Below, piece after piece: positions 1-10,119 of a DNA stretch of 64,000 bases. A program made the position numbers and the translations under genes. Numbering within the stretch: the first letter of the stretch is position 1; every line of letters starts with the position of its first letter. This DNA is from Inia geoffrensis. Its lineage: Eukaryota > Chordata > Mammalia > Artiodactyla > Iniidae. Location: contig CM070910.1 in assembly GCA_036417435.1 (NCBI GenBank), positions 73,144,784 to 73,208,783 on the forward strand. Reading direction: 5' to 3'. Under the pieces are notes generated by a model, which was given only the letters and a program-made list of their open reading frames with translations, was not told the origin of the DNA and searched no databases.

Positions 1-358
1 AACCCGAACACGAATCCTAACCCTGACCCTCACCCGAAGCCTTACCCTCACCTGTGCCCTAATCTTAACCAGGACACCAACACTAACTCGTTCACTCACA
101 CGTACGCTAACCCTAAACCGGAGCTGTACACTAACCTGTACCCTAATCCCTCTCCATTCCCTAACCCTAACACTAACCTGAAACCTAACCCTGACAATCA
201 CCCTAAACTTTACCCTCACCCGTGTCCTAATTTTAACCAGTACATCAACACTAACCCATGTCTTCTTACGTAGGCTAACCCTAAACCATTGCCGTACCCT
301 AACCTGTACACTAATCAATCCCCATTCCCTAACCATAACCCTAAACCAAACCCTTAAC

Positions 359-1275
359 GTGACACTCTTCCGAGGCCTTACCCTCACCCGTGCCCTAATC
401 GTAACCAGTACACTAACACTAATTAGTGACCTCACACGTATACCAACCCTTAAGCCTCATCGTACCTTAAACTGTACCCTAATCCCTCCCCATTCCCTAA
501 ACCTAACCCTAACCCGAATCGTAAACCTGACACTCACCCCAACCCTTAACCACACCCATGCCCTAATCTTAACCAGCACACCAACACTAAATCGTGGCCT
601 CACACGTACGCTATCCCGTAAGCGTTGTCGTACCCTAAACTGTACCCTAATCCCTCCCCATTCCCTAACCCTAACCCTAACCTGAATCCTAACCCTGACC
701 CTCACCTGAAGCCTTACCTTCACACGTGCCCTAATCTTAACCAGGACACTAACACTAACTCTTGCCCTCACACGAACGGTAACCCTTAATCACTCTCGTA
801 CCCTAAACTGAACCCTAATCCCTCCCCATTCCCTAACTCTAACCCTAACCCGAATCCTTACCCTGAGCCTCACCCTAAGCCTTACCCTCACCCGTGACCT
901 AATCTTAACCAATACACCATCACTAAACCGTGCCCTCACACGTACGCTAACCCTAAATCGCAGCCATACACTAACCTGTACCCTAATCCCTCTCCATTCC
1001 CTAACTCTAACCCTAACCCGAACCCTAACCCTGACACTCACCCGAAGATTTACCCTCACCCGTGTCCTAATTTGAAACAGTCCATCAACACTAACCCATG
1101 CCCTCCAACGTAGGCTAACACTAAACCGTTGCCGTGCCCTACCCTGTTCCCTAATCCCTCCCATTGCCTAACCCTAACCCTAAACCCATCCCTAAACCTG
1201 ACCCTCTTCCGAGGCCCTACCCTAACCCATGCCCTAATCTTAACCAGTACACAAACACTAACTCGTGCCCTCAAA
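359..1275. repeat. Block repeated at about 3543-4459 (offset 3,184 bp)
   Basis: The B-right, C, D, J, F, G succession here is repeated at 3543-4459 with shared variants such as the C monomer ending AACACTAAATCGTGG and the CCCCAACCCTTAACCACACCC stretch. The offset 3,184 equals 19 x 168 minus 8, explained by the 161-bp H monomer (-7) and one G monomer (-1). The blocks are similar but diverged, so this is an older duplication. Confidence 0.75.
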
Positions 1276-1436
1276 CGTACGCTAACACTTAAGCATTGTC
1301 GTACCCCATCCTGTACCCTAATACCTCCCCATTCCCTAACCCTAACCCAAACCTTGAACGTGACGCTTTTCCGAGGCCTACACTCACCGGTGCCCTTGTC
1401 TTAACCAGTACACCAACACTAACTCGTGCACTCACA
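605..1436. repeat. Block repeated at about 4628-5459 (offset 4,023 bp)
   Basis: D, E/J, F, G and the 161-bp H monomer reappear in the same order at 4628, 4796, 4964, 5132 and 5299. Shared oddities include CTATCCCGTAAGCG in D, CTAAATCGCAGCCATACAC in F, and the double deletion in H. The offset equals 24 x 168 minus 9. Confidence 0.8.
1276..1436. repeat. 161-bp H-type variant monomer
   Basis: Start-to-start distance is 161 bp. One CCCTAA is missing from the core before CCCAAACC (-6), and CGAGGCCTACACTCACC lacks one T (-1). The monomer at 5299-5459 has the same 161-bp length and the same two lesions, so the two share descent despite lying 4,023 bp apart. Confidence 0.85.
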
Positions 1437-1604
1437 ATTATGCCAACCCTTAAACGTTGTCGTACCCTACCCTGTACCCTAATCCCTCTCCATTCCCTAA
1501 CCCTAACCCTAACACGAATCCTAACCCTGACCCTCACCCGAAGCCTTACCCTCACCCGTGCCCTAATCTTAACCAGGACACCAACACTAACTCGTGCCCT
1601 GACA

Positions 1605-1772
1605 CGTACGCTAACCCTAAACCGCAGCTGTACCCTAACCTGTACCCTAATCCCTCTCCATTCCCTAACCCTAACCCTAACCCCATCCCTAAACCTGACC
1701 CTCTTCCGAGGCCCTGCCCTAACCCATGCCCTAATCTTAACCAGTAAACAAACACTAACTCTTGCCCTCAAA
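1605..1772. repeat. A/G chimeric monomer
   Basis: The left half is A type (CCGCAGCTG). After the telomeric core it switches to G type (CCCCATCCCTAAACC, CTTCCGAGGCCC, CAGTAAACAAACAC). The switch falls in the repeated CCCTAA core, where A and G are identical. It is best read as an in-register crossover or gene conversion that removed the monomers between A and G. Confidence 0.8.
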
Positions 1773-2948
1773 CCTACACTAACCCTTAAGCGTTGTCGTA
1801 CCATATTCTCCACCCTAATCCCTCCCCATTCCCTAACCCTAACCCTAACCCAAACCCTGAACGTGACCGTTCTCTGAGGCCTTACCATCACCGGTGCCCT
1901 TGTCTTAACCAGTACACCAACACTAACTCGTGCCCTCACAATTATTCGAACCCTTAAGCGTTGTCGTACCCCAGCCTGTACCCTAATCCCTCTCCATTCC
2001 CTTCCCCTAACCCAAACACGAATCCTAACCCTGACACTCACCCGAAGCCTTACCCTCACCGGTGCCCTAATCTTAACCAGGACACCAACACTAACTCGTA
2101 CCCTAACACGTACACTAACCCTTAAGCGTTGTCATACCCTAAATTTTACCCTAATCCCTCCCCATTCCCTAACCCTAACCCTAACCCGAATCCTAACCCT
2201 GAGCCTCACCCTAAGCCTTACCCCCACCCGTGACCTAATATTAACCAATACACCATCACTAAACTGGGCCCTCACACGTATGCTAACCCTAAACCGCAGC
2301 TGTACCCTAACCTGTACCCTAATCCCTCTTCATTCTCTAACCCTAACCCTAAACTGAAACCTAACCCTGACACTCATCCTAAACTTTACCCTCACCCGTG
2401 TCCTAAATTTAACCAGTACATCAACACTAACCCATGCACTCTTACGTAGGCTAACCCTAAATCATTGCCGTACCCTAACCTGTACCCTAATCAATTCCCA
2501 TTCCCTAACCATAATCCTAACCCAAACCCTTAACGTGACCCTATTCCGTGGCCTTACCCTCACCCGTGCCCTAATCGTAACCTGTACACTAACACTAACT
2601 AGTGACCTCAAACGTACGCTAACCCTTAAGCGTCATCGTACCCAAAACTGTACCCTAATCACTCCCCATTCCCTAACCCTAACCCTAACCAGAATAGTAA
2701 ACCTGACCCTCACCCGAACCCTTACCCTCACCCGTGCCCTAATCTTAACCAGCAAACCAACACTAATTAGTGGCCTCACACATATGCTAACCCTTAAGCG
2801 TTGTCGTAACCTAAACTGTACCCTAATCCCTCCCCATTCCCTAACCCTAACACGAACACGAATCCTAACCCTGACACTCACCTGAAGACTTACCCTCACC
2901 CGTGCCCTAATATTAACCAGGACACTAACACTAACTCTTGCCCTCACA

Positions 2949-3116
2949 CGAACAGTAACCCTTAAGCACTCTCGTACCCTAAACTGTACCCTAATCCCTC
3001 CCCATTCCCTAAACCTAACCCTAACACGAATCCTAACCCTGACCCTTACCAGAATCCTTACCCTCACCCGTGCCCTAATCTTAACCAGGACACCAACACT
3101 AACTCGTGCCCTCACA
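2949..3116. repeat. E-type monomer (exemplar)
   Basis: 168 bp. It begins CGAACAGTAACCC (CGAACGGT in other copies) instead of CGTACGCT, then GCACTCTCG or ATCACTGTCG, and ends CCAGGACACCAACACTAA. E is absent from many cycles or appears only as a left half fused to J, as at 773 and 4796, or to H, as at 7979. Confidence 0.8.
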
Positions 3117-3284
3117 CGTACGCTAAACCTTAAGCGTTGTCATACCCTAGATTGTACCCTAATCCCTCCGCATTCCCTAACCCTAACCCTAACACGAATC
3201 CTAACCCTGACTCTCACCCGAAGCCTTACCCTCACCTGTGCCCTTATCTTAACCAGGACACCAACACTAACTCGTGCCCTCACA

Positions 3285-3452
3285 CGTATGCTAACCCTAA
3301 ACCGCAGCTGTACCCTAACCTGTACCCTAAACCCTCTCCATTCCCTAACCCTAACACTAACCTGAAACCTAACCCTGACACTCACCCTAAACTTTACCCT
3401 GACCCTTGTCCTAATTTTAACCAGTACATCAACACTAACCCATGTCTTCTTA
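3285..3452. repeat. A-type monomer (exemplar)
   Basis: 168 bp. The left part carries the diagnostic CCGCAGCTG, which holds a CAGCTG palindrome, followed by CCTGTACCC. The right part reads GACACTCACCC, then GTGTCCTAATTTTAACC, and ends in a junction that is normally TTACGTAGGCT (here TAAGTAGGCT). It is nearly always followed by a B monomer. Its right part is shared with F monomers, which suggests common origin. Other examples start at 101, 2277, 5628, 7307 and 8314. Confidence 0.9.
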
Positions 3453-3620
3453 AGTAGGCTAAACCTAAACCATTGCCGTACCCTAACCTATACACTAATC
3501 AATCCCCATTCCCTAACCATAACCCTAACCCAAACCCTTAACGTGACACTCTTCCGAGGCCTTACCCTCACCTGTGCCCTAATCGTAACCAGTACACTAA
3601 CACTAATTAGTGACCTCACA
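3453..3620. repeat. B-type monomer (exemplar)
   Basis: 168 bp. Recognised by CATTGCCG, AATCAATCCCC and ACCATAACCC in the left half, and by ACGTGAC followed by CTTCCGAGGCC and the tail ACTAGTGACC in the right half. It follows A and precedes C. The CTTCCGAGG segment is shared with G and H monomers. B monomers are the easiest markers of the higher-order cycle. They lie 5 to 15 monomers apart across the window (for example near 2460, 5810, 7490, 11020 and 12690), so the cycle is not regular. Confidence 0.9.
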
Positions 3621-3788
3621 CGTATGCTAACCCTTAAGCCTCATCGTACCCTAAACTGTACCCTAATCCCTCCCCATTCCCTAAACCTAACCCTAACCCG
3701 AATCGTAAACTTGACACTCACCCCAACCCTTAACCACACCCGTGCCCTAATCTTAACCAGCACACCAACACTAAATCGTGGTCTCACA
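3621..3788. repeat. C-type monomer (exemplar)
   Basis: 168 bp. Marked by CCTTAAGCCTCATCG here (AAGCGTCATCG in most copies), CCCGAATCGTAAAC just after the telomeric core, and CCAGCACACCAACACTAA near the end. It follows B and precedes D. Another copy is 7643-7810. Confidence 0.88.
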
Positions 3789-3956
3789 CATACGCTGACC
3801 CTTAAGCGTTGTCGTACTCTAAACTGTACCCTAATGCCTCCCCATTCCCTAACCCTAACCCTAACCTGAATCCTAACCCTAACCCTCACCTGAAGCCTTA
3901 CCCTCACCCGTGCCCTAATCTTAACCAGGACACCAACACTAACTGGTGCCCTCACA
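3789..3956. repeat. D-type monomer (exemplar)
   Basis: 168 bp. It has AAGCGTTGTCGTAC in the left part, CTGAATCCTAACCC after the core, and CACCTGAAGCC. Many copies end in CCAGGACACTAACACTAA with CTCTTGCCC and lead into an E-type start (CGAACGGT). Further examples start at 605, 4628 and 7811. Confidence 0.85.
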
Positions 3957-4124
3957 CGTACGCTAACCCTTAAACGTTGTCATACCCTAAATTTTACCCT
4001 AATCCCTCCGCATTCCCTAACCCTAACCCTAACACGAATCCTAACCCTGAGCCTCACCCTAAGCCTTATCCTCACCCGTGACCTAATCTTAACCAATACA
4101 CCATCACTAAACCATGCCCTCACA
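3957..4124. repeat. J-type monomer (exemplar)
   Basis: 168 bp. Its right half is diagnostic: GAGCCTCACCCTAAGCC, then GTGACCTAATCTTAACC, then AATACACCATCACTAAACC. The left half resembles D (TTGTCATACCCTAAATT). It is usually followed by F. Right halves of this kind are also found fused to other left halves, for example after I near 10,120. Confidence 0.87.
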
Positions 4125-4292
4125 CGTACGCTAACCCTAAACCGCAGCCGTACCCTTATCTGTACCCTAATCCCTCTCCATTCCCTAACCCTAACCCTAA
4201 CCCGAACCCTAACCCTGACACTCACCCGAAGATTTACCCTCATCCGTGTCCTAATTTGAAACAGTCCATCAACACTAACCCATGCCCTCCAA
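4125..4292. repeat. F-type monomer (exemplar)
   Basis: 168 bp. The left part has CCGCAGCCG. The right part has CCCGAACCCTAACCC, GAAGATTTACCC, TTTTAAACAGTCCATCAAC, and a CCAACGTAGGCT or CCAACGTAAGCT junction into G. It parallels A, with the same right-hand plan and the same kind of exit junction. This suggests that A-B and F-G descend from one ancestral pair. Confidence 0.88.
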
Positions 4293-4459
4293 CGTAAGCT
4301 AACACTAAACCGTTGCCGTGCCCTACCCTGTTCCCTAATCCCTCCCATTGCCTAACCCTAACCCTAATCCCATCCCTAAACCTGACCCTCTTCCGAGCCC
4401 CTACCCTAACCCATGCACTAACCTTAACCAGTACACAAACACTAACTCGTGCCCTCAAA
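4293..4459. repeat. G-type monomer, 167 bp (exemplar)
   Basis: 167 bp rather than 168. The segment TCCCTCCCATTGCC is one base shorter than the usual TCCCTCCCCATTCCC. It also carries CCCCATCCCTAAACC and CTTCCGAGCCC (CTTCCGAGGCC in most copies), and ends in CTCAAACGTACGCT. The missing base shifts the hexamer lattice by one at every G monomer. Some copies, such as the one starting at 25921, lack a second base in CCCTACCCCATCC and are 166 bp. Confidence 0.9.
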
Positions 4460-6970
4460 CGTACGCTAACCATTAAGCGTTGTCGTACCCTATTCTGTAC
4501 CCTAATCCCTCCCCATTCCCTAACCCTAACCCTAACCCGAATCGTAAACCTGACCCTCACCCGAAACCTTACCCTCACCCGTGCCCTAATCTTAACCAGC
4601 ACACCAACACTAATTCGTGCCCTCACACGTACGCTATCCCGTAAGCGTTGTCGTACCCTAAACTGTACCCTAATCCCTCCCCATTCCCTAACCCTAACCC
4701 TAACCTGAATCCTAACCCTGACCCTCACCTGAAGCCTTACCCTCACACGTGCCCTAATCTTAACCAGGACACTAACACTAACTCTTGCCCTCACACGAAC
4801 GGTAACCCTTAATCACTGTCGTACCCTAAACTGAACCCTAATCCCTCCCCATTCCCAAACCCTAACCCTAACCCGAATCTTAACCCTGAGCCTCACCCTA
4901 AGCCTTACCCTCACCCGTAACCTAATCTTAACCAATACACCATCACTAAACCGTGCCCTCACACGTACGCTAACCCTAAATCGCAGCCATACACTAACCT
5001 GTACCCTAATCCCTCTCCATTCCCTAACCCTAACCCTAACCCGAACCCTAACCCTGACACTCACCCGAAGATTTACCCTCACCCGTGTCCTAATTTGAAA
5101 CAGTCCATCAACACTAACCCGTGCCCTCCAACGTAGGCTAACACTAAACCGTTGCCGTGCCCTACCGTGTTCGCTAATCCCTCCCATTGACTAACCCTAA
5201 CCGTAACCCCATCCCTAAACCTGACCCTCTTCCGAGGCCCTACCCTAACCCATGCCCTAATCTTAACCAGTACACAAACACTAACTCGTGCCTTCAAACG
5301 TACGTTAACACTTAAGCGCTGTCGTACCCCATCCTGTACCCTAATACCTCCCCATTCCGTAACCCTAACCCAAACCCTGAACGTGACACTTTTCCGAGGC
5401 CTACACTCACTGGTGCCCTTGTCTTAACCAGTACACCAACACTAACTCGTGCCCTCACAATTATGCCAACCCTTAAACGTTGTCGTACCTTAGCCTGTAC
5501 CCTAATCCCTCTCCATTCCCTAACCCTAACCCTAACACGAATCCTAACCCTGACCCTCACCCGAAGCCTTACCCTCAGCCGTGCCCTAATCTTAACCAGG
5601 ACACCAACACTAACTCGTGCCCTGACACGTACGCTAACCCTAAACCGCAGCTGTACCCTAACCTGTACCCTAATCCCTCTCCATTCCCTAACCCTAACCC
5701 TAAACTGAAACCTAACCCTGACACTCACCCTAAACTTTACCCTCACCCGTGTCCTAATTTTTACCAGTATATCAACACTAACACAAGCCCTCTTACGTAG
5801 GCTATCCCAAAACCATTGCCGTATCCTAACCTGTACCCTAATCAATCCCCATTCCCTAACCATAACCCTTACCCAAACGCTTAACGTGACCCTCTTCCGA
5901 GGCCTTACGCTCACCCGTGCCCTAATCGTAACCAGTACACTAACACTAACTAGTGACCTCACACGTACGCTAACCCTTAAGCGTCATCGTACCCTAAACT
6001 GTACCCTAATCCCTCCCCATTCCTTAACCCTAACCCTAACACGAATCCAAATCCTGACCCTCACCTGAAGCCTTACCCTCACCCGTGCCCTAATCGTAAC
6101 CAGTACACTAACACTAACTAGTGACCTCACACAAACGCTAACCCTTAAGCGTCATCGTACCCTAAACTGTACCCTAATTCCACCCCATTCCCTAACCCTA
6201 ACCCTAACACGAACCCTAACAATGACCCTCACCCGAAGCCTTACCCTCACCCGTGACCTAAACTTAACCAGGACACCAACACTAACTGGTGCCCTCACAC
6301 GTACGCTAACCCTTAAGCGTTGTCATACCCTAAATTGTACCCTAATCCCTCCGCATTCCCTAACCCTAACCCTAACACGAATCCTAACCCTGACCCTCAC
6401 CTGAAGCCTTACCCTCAGCCGTGCCCTAACCTTAACCAGCACACCAACACTAATTCGTGGCCTCACACGTATGCTAACCCTTAAGCACTGTTGTACCCTA
6501 AACTGTACCCTAATCCCTCCCCATTCCCTAACCCTAACCCTAATCCGAATCCTAACCCTGAGCCTCACCCTAAGCCTTACCCTCACCCGTGCCCTAATCT
6601 TAACCAGCACACCAAAACTAATTCGTGCCCTCACACGTACGCTAACCCTAAACCGCAGCTGTACCGTAACCTGTACCCTAATCCCCCTCCATTCCCTAAC
6701 CCTAACCCTAACCCGAACCCTAACCCTGACACTCATCCGACGATTTACCCTCACCCGTGTTCTAATTTTAAACAGTCCATCAACACTAACCCATGCCCTC
6801 CAACGTAGGCTAACACTAAACCGTTGCCTTGCCTTACCCTGTTCGCTAATCCCTCCCATTGTCTAACCCTAACCCTAGCCCCATCCCTAAACCTGACCCT
6901 CTTCCGAGGCCCTACCCTAACCCATGCCCTAATCTTAACCAGTACAAAAACACTAACTCCTGCCCTCAAA

Positions 6971-7138
6971 CGTACACTAACCCTTAAGCGTTGTCGTACC
7001 CTATCCTGCACCCTAAACTCTCCCCATTCCCTAACCCTAACCCTAACCCAAACCCTGAACGTGACCCTTTTCCGAGACCTTACCCTCACTGGTGCCCTTG
7101 TCTTAACCAGTACACCAACACTAACTCATGCCCTCACA
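6971..7138. repeat. H-type monomer (exemplar)
   Basis: 168 bp. Marked by CCCTATCCTG, AACCCAAACCCTGAACGTGAC, TTTTCCGAGAC or TTTTCCGAGGCC, ACCGGTGCCCTTGTC (ACTGGTG here), and an exit into I that reads CACAATTATGCG (TTATTCG here) instead of CACACGTACGCT. It follows G and precedes I. Confidence 0.88.
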
Positions 7139-7306
7139 ATTATTCGAACACTTAAGTGTTGTCGTACCCTAGCCTGTAACCTAATCCCTCTCCATTCCCT
7201 AACCCTAACCCTAACGCGAATCCTAACCCTGATCCTCACCCGAAGCCTTACCCTCATCCGTGCCCTAATCTTAACCAGGACACCAACACTAACTCGTGCC
7301 CTCACA
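7139..7306. repeat. I-type monomer (exemplar)
   Basis: 168 bp. It begins ATTATGCGAACCC or a variant (ATTATTCGAACAC here), then CCCTAGCCTG, and ends CCAGGACACCAACACTAA. It follows H and precedes A, closing the cycle. Most of the hexamer-step length variants in the window are I monomers that gained or lost whole hexamers in the telomeric core. Confidence 0.88.
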
Positions 7307-7850
7307 CGTACGCTAACCCTAAACCGCAGCTGTACCCTAACCTGTACCCTAATCCCTCTCCATTCCCTAACCCTAACCCTAACCTGAAACCTAATCCTGA
7401 CACTCACCCTAAACTTTACCCTCACCCGTGTCCTAATTTTAACCAGTGCATCAACATTAACCCATGCCCTCTTACGTAGGCTAACCCTAAACCATTGCCG
7501 TACACTAACCTGTACCCTAATCAATTCCCATTCCCTAACCATAACCCTAACCCAAACGCTTAACGTGACCCTCTTCCGAGGCCTTGCCCTCACACGTGCC
7601 CTAATCGTAACAGGTACACTAACACTAACTAGTGACCTCACATGTACGCTAACCCTTAAACATCATCGTACACTAAACTGTACCCTAATCCCTCCACATT
7701 CCCTAACCCTAACCCTAACCCGAATCGTAAACCTGAACATCACCCGAACCCTTACCCTCACACGTGCCCTAATCTTAACCAGCACACCATCACTAATTCA
7801 TGGACTCACACGTACGCTAACCCTTAAGCGTTGTCGTACCCTAAACTGTA

Positions 7851-7883
7851 CCCTAATCCCTCCCCATTCCCTAACCCTAACCC
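7851..7883 (-). other. G-quadruplex-prone core (exemplar of nearly every monomer)
   Basis: On the plus strand six C-tracts of three or four bases lie at 7851, 7858, 7862, 7869, 7875 and 7881, separated by 1 to 4 bases. The minus strand therefore carries six consecutive G-tracts with short loops, more than the four needed for an intramolecular quadruplex. The same core sits at the same place in most monomers, so candidates recur about every 168 bp. The plus strand could form the matching i-motif. Folding is inferred, not shown. Confidence 0.75.
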
Positions 7884-10119
7884 TAAACCGAATCCTAACC
7901 CTGACCCTCACCTGAAGCCTTACCCTCACCCGTGCCTTAATCTTAACCAGGTCACTAACACTAACTCTTGCCCTCACACGAACAGTAACCCTTAAGCACT
8001 GTCGTACCCCAAACTGTACCCTAATCCCTCCCCATTCCCTAAGCCTAAACCTAACCAAAACCCTGAACGTGACCCTTTTCCGAGGCCTTACATTCACCGG
8101 TCCCTTGTCTTAACCAGTACACCAACACTAACATGTGCCCTCACAATTATGCGAACCCTTAAGCGTTGTCATACCCTAGCCTGTACCCTAATCCCTCTCC
8201 ATTCCCTAACCTTAACAATAACCGGAATCCTAACCCTGTCCCTCACCCAAAGCCTTACCCTCACCCATGCCCTAATCTTAACCAGGACACCAACACTAAC
8301 TCGTGCCCTCAAACGTACGCTAACCCTAAACCGCTGCTGTACCCTTACCTGTACCCTAATCCCTCTCCATTCCCGAACCCTAACCCTAACCTGAAACCTA
8401 ATCCTGACACTCACCCTAAACTTTACCCTCACCCGTGTCCTAATTTTAACCAGTACATGAACACTAACCCATGCCATCTTACGTAGGTTAACCCTAAATC
8501 ATTGCCGTACCCTAACCTGTACCCTAATCAACCCCCATTCCCTAACCATAACCCTAACCCAAACCATTAACGTGACCCTCTTCCGAGGCCTTACAATCAC
8601 CCGTGCCCTAATCGTAACCAGTACACTAACACTAACTAGTGACCTCACACTTACGCTAACCATTAAGCGTCATCGTACCCTAAACTGTACCCTAATCCCT
8701 CCCCATTCCCTAACCCTAACCCTAAACCGAATCCTAACTATGACCCTCACCCGAAGCCTTACACTCACCCGTGCCCTAATCTTAACCAGGACACCAACAC
8801 TAACTCGTGCCCTCACACGTACGCTAACCCTTAAGTGTCACCGTACCCTAAACTGTACCCTAATCCCTCCGCATTCCCAACCCTAACCCTAACCCGAATC
8901 GTAAAACTGACCCTCACCCGAAACCTTACCCTCACCCGTGCCCTAATCTTAACCAGCACACCAACACTAATTAGTGGCCTCACACGTACGCTAACCCTTA
9001 AGCACTGTCGTACCCTAAACTGTACCCTAATCCCTCCCAATTCCCTAACCCTAACCCTAACCCCATCCCTAAACCTGACCCTCTTCCGAGGCCCTACCCT
9101 AACCCATGCCTTAATCTTAACCAGTACACAAACACTAACTACTGCCCTCACACGTACGCTAACCCTTAAGCATTGTCGTACCCTAAAGTGTACCCTAATC
9201 CCTCATCATTCCCTAACCCTAACCCTAACCCGAATCCTAACCCTGACCCTCACCTGCAGCCTTACCCTCACCCATGCCCTAATCTTAACCAGGACACCAA
9301 CACTAACTCGTGCCCTCACACGTACGCTAAACCTTAAGCGTTGTCATACCCTAAACTGTACCCTAATCCCTCCCCATTCCCTAACCCTAACCCTAACCCA
9401 AATCGTAAACCTGACCCTCACCCGAAACCTTACCCTCACCCGTGCCCTAATCTTAAACAGCACACCAACACTAACTCGTCCCCTCACACGTAGGCTAACC
9501 CTTAAGCGTTGTCATAGCCTAAATTGTACCCTAATCCCTCCCCATTCCCTAACCCTAACCCTAACCCGAATCCTAACCCTGAGCCTCACCCTAAGCCTTA
9601 CCCTCATCCGTGACCTAATCTTAACCAATACACCATCACCAAACCGTGCTCTCAAACGTACGCTAACCCTAAACCGCAGTCGTACCCTAACCTGTACCCT
9701 AATCACTCTCCATTCCCTAAGCCTAACTCTAACCCGAACCCTAACCCTGACACTCACCCGACGATTTACCCTCACCCCTGTCCTAATTTTAAACAGTCCA
9801 TCAACACTAAACCATGCCCTCCAACGTAGGCTAACACTAAACCGTTGCCGTGCCCTACCCTGTACCCTAATCCATCCCATTGTCTAACCCTAACCCTACC
9901 CCATCCCTAAACCTGACCCTATTCGGAGGCCCTACCCTAACCCATGCCCTAATCTTAACCAGTACACCAACACTAACTCATGCCCTCACAATTATGCGAA
10001 CCCTTAAGCGTTGTCGTACCCTAGCCTGTTCCCTAATCCCTCTCCATTCCCTAAAACTAACCCTAACACGAATCCTAAAGCTGACCCTCACCCGAAACCT
10101 TACCCTCACCCATGCCCTA

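Noticed and set aside
3117..3284. tRNA or small RNA gene in the non-telomeric part of the monomer
   Set aside because: No cloverleaf, no A/B box pair and no stable stem longer than a few base pairs was recognised. The short imperfect hairpin around CTTAAG is too weak to call an RNA.
3285..3452. CAGCTG and CACGTG-like sites as regulatory E-boxes
   Set aside because: They recur only because the monomer recurs. Without a gene or transcript nearby there is no basis for a regulatory call.
8835..9887. 350-codon open frame on the plus strand as a gene
   Set aside because: Leu-Thr-rich translation of the CCCTAA lattice with the same 56-residue period. The Pro-Asn frame beside it (for example 12360-12680) is the other stop-free reading of the same hexamers.
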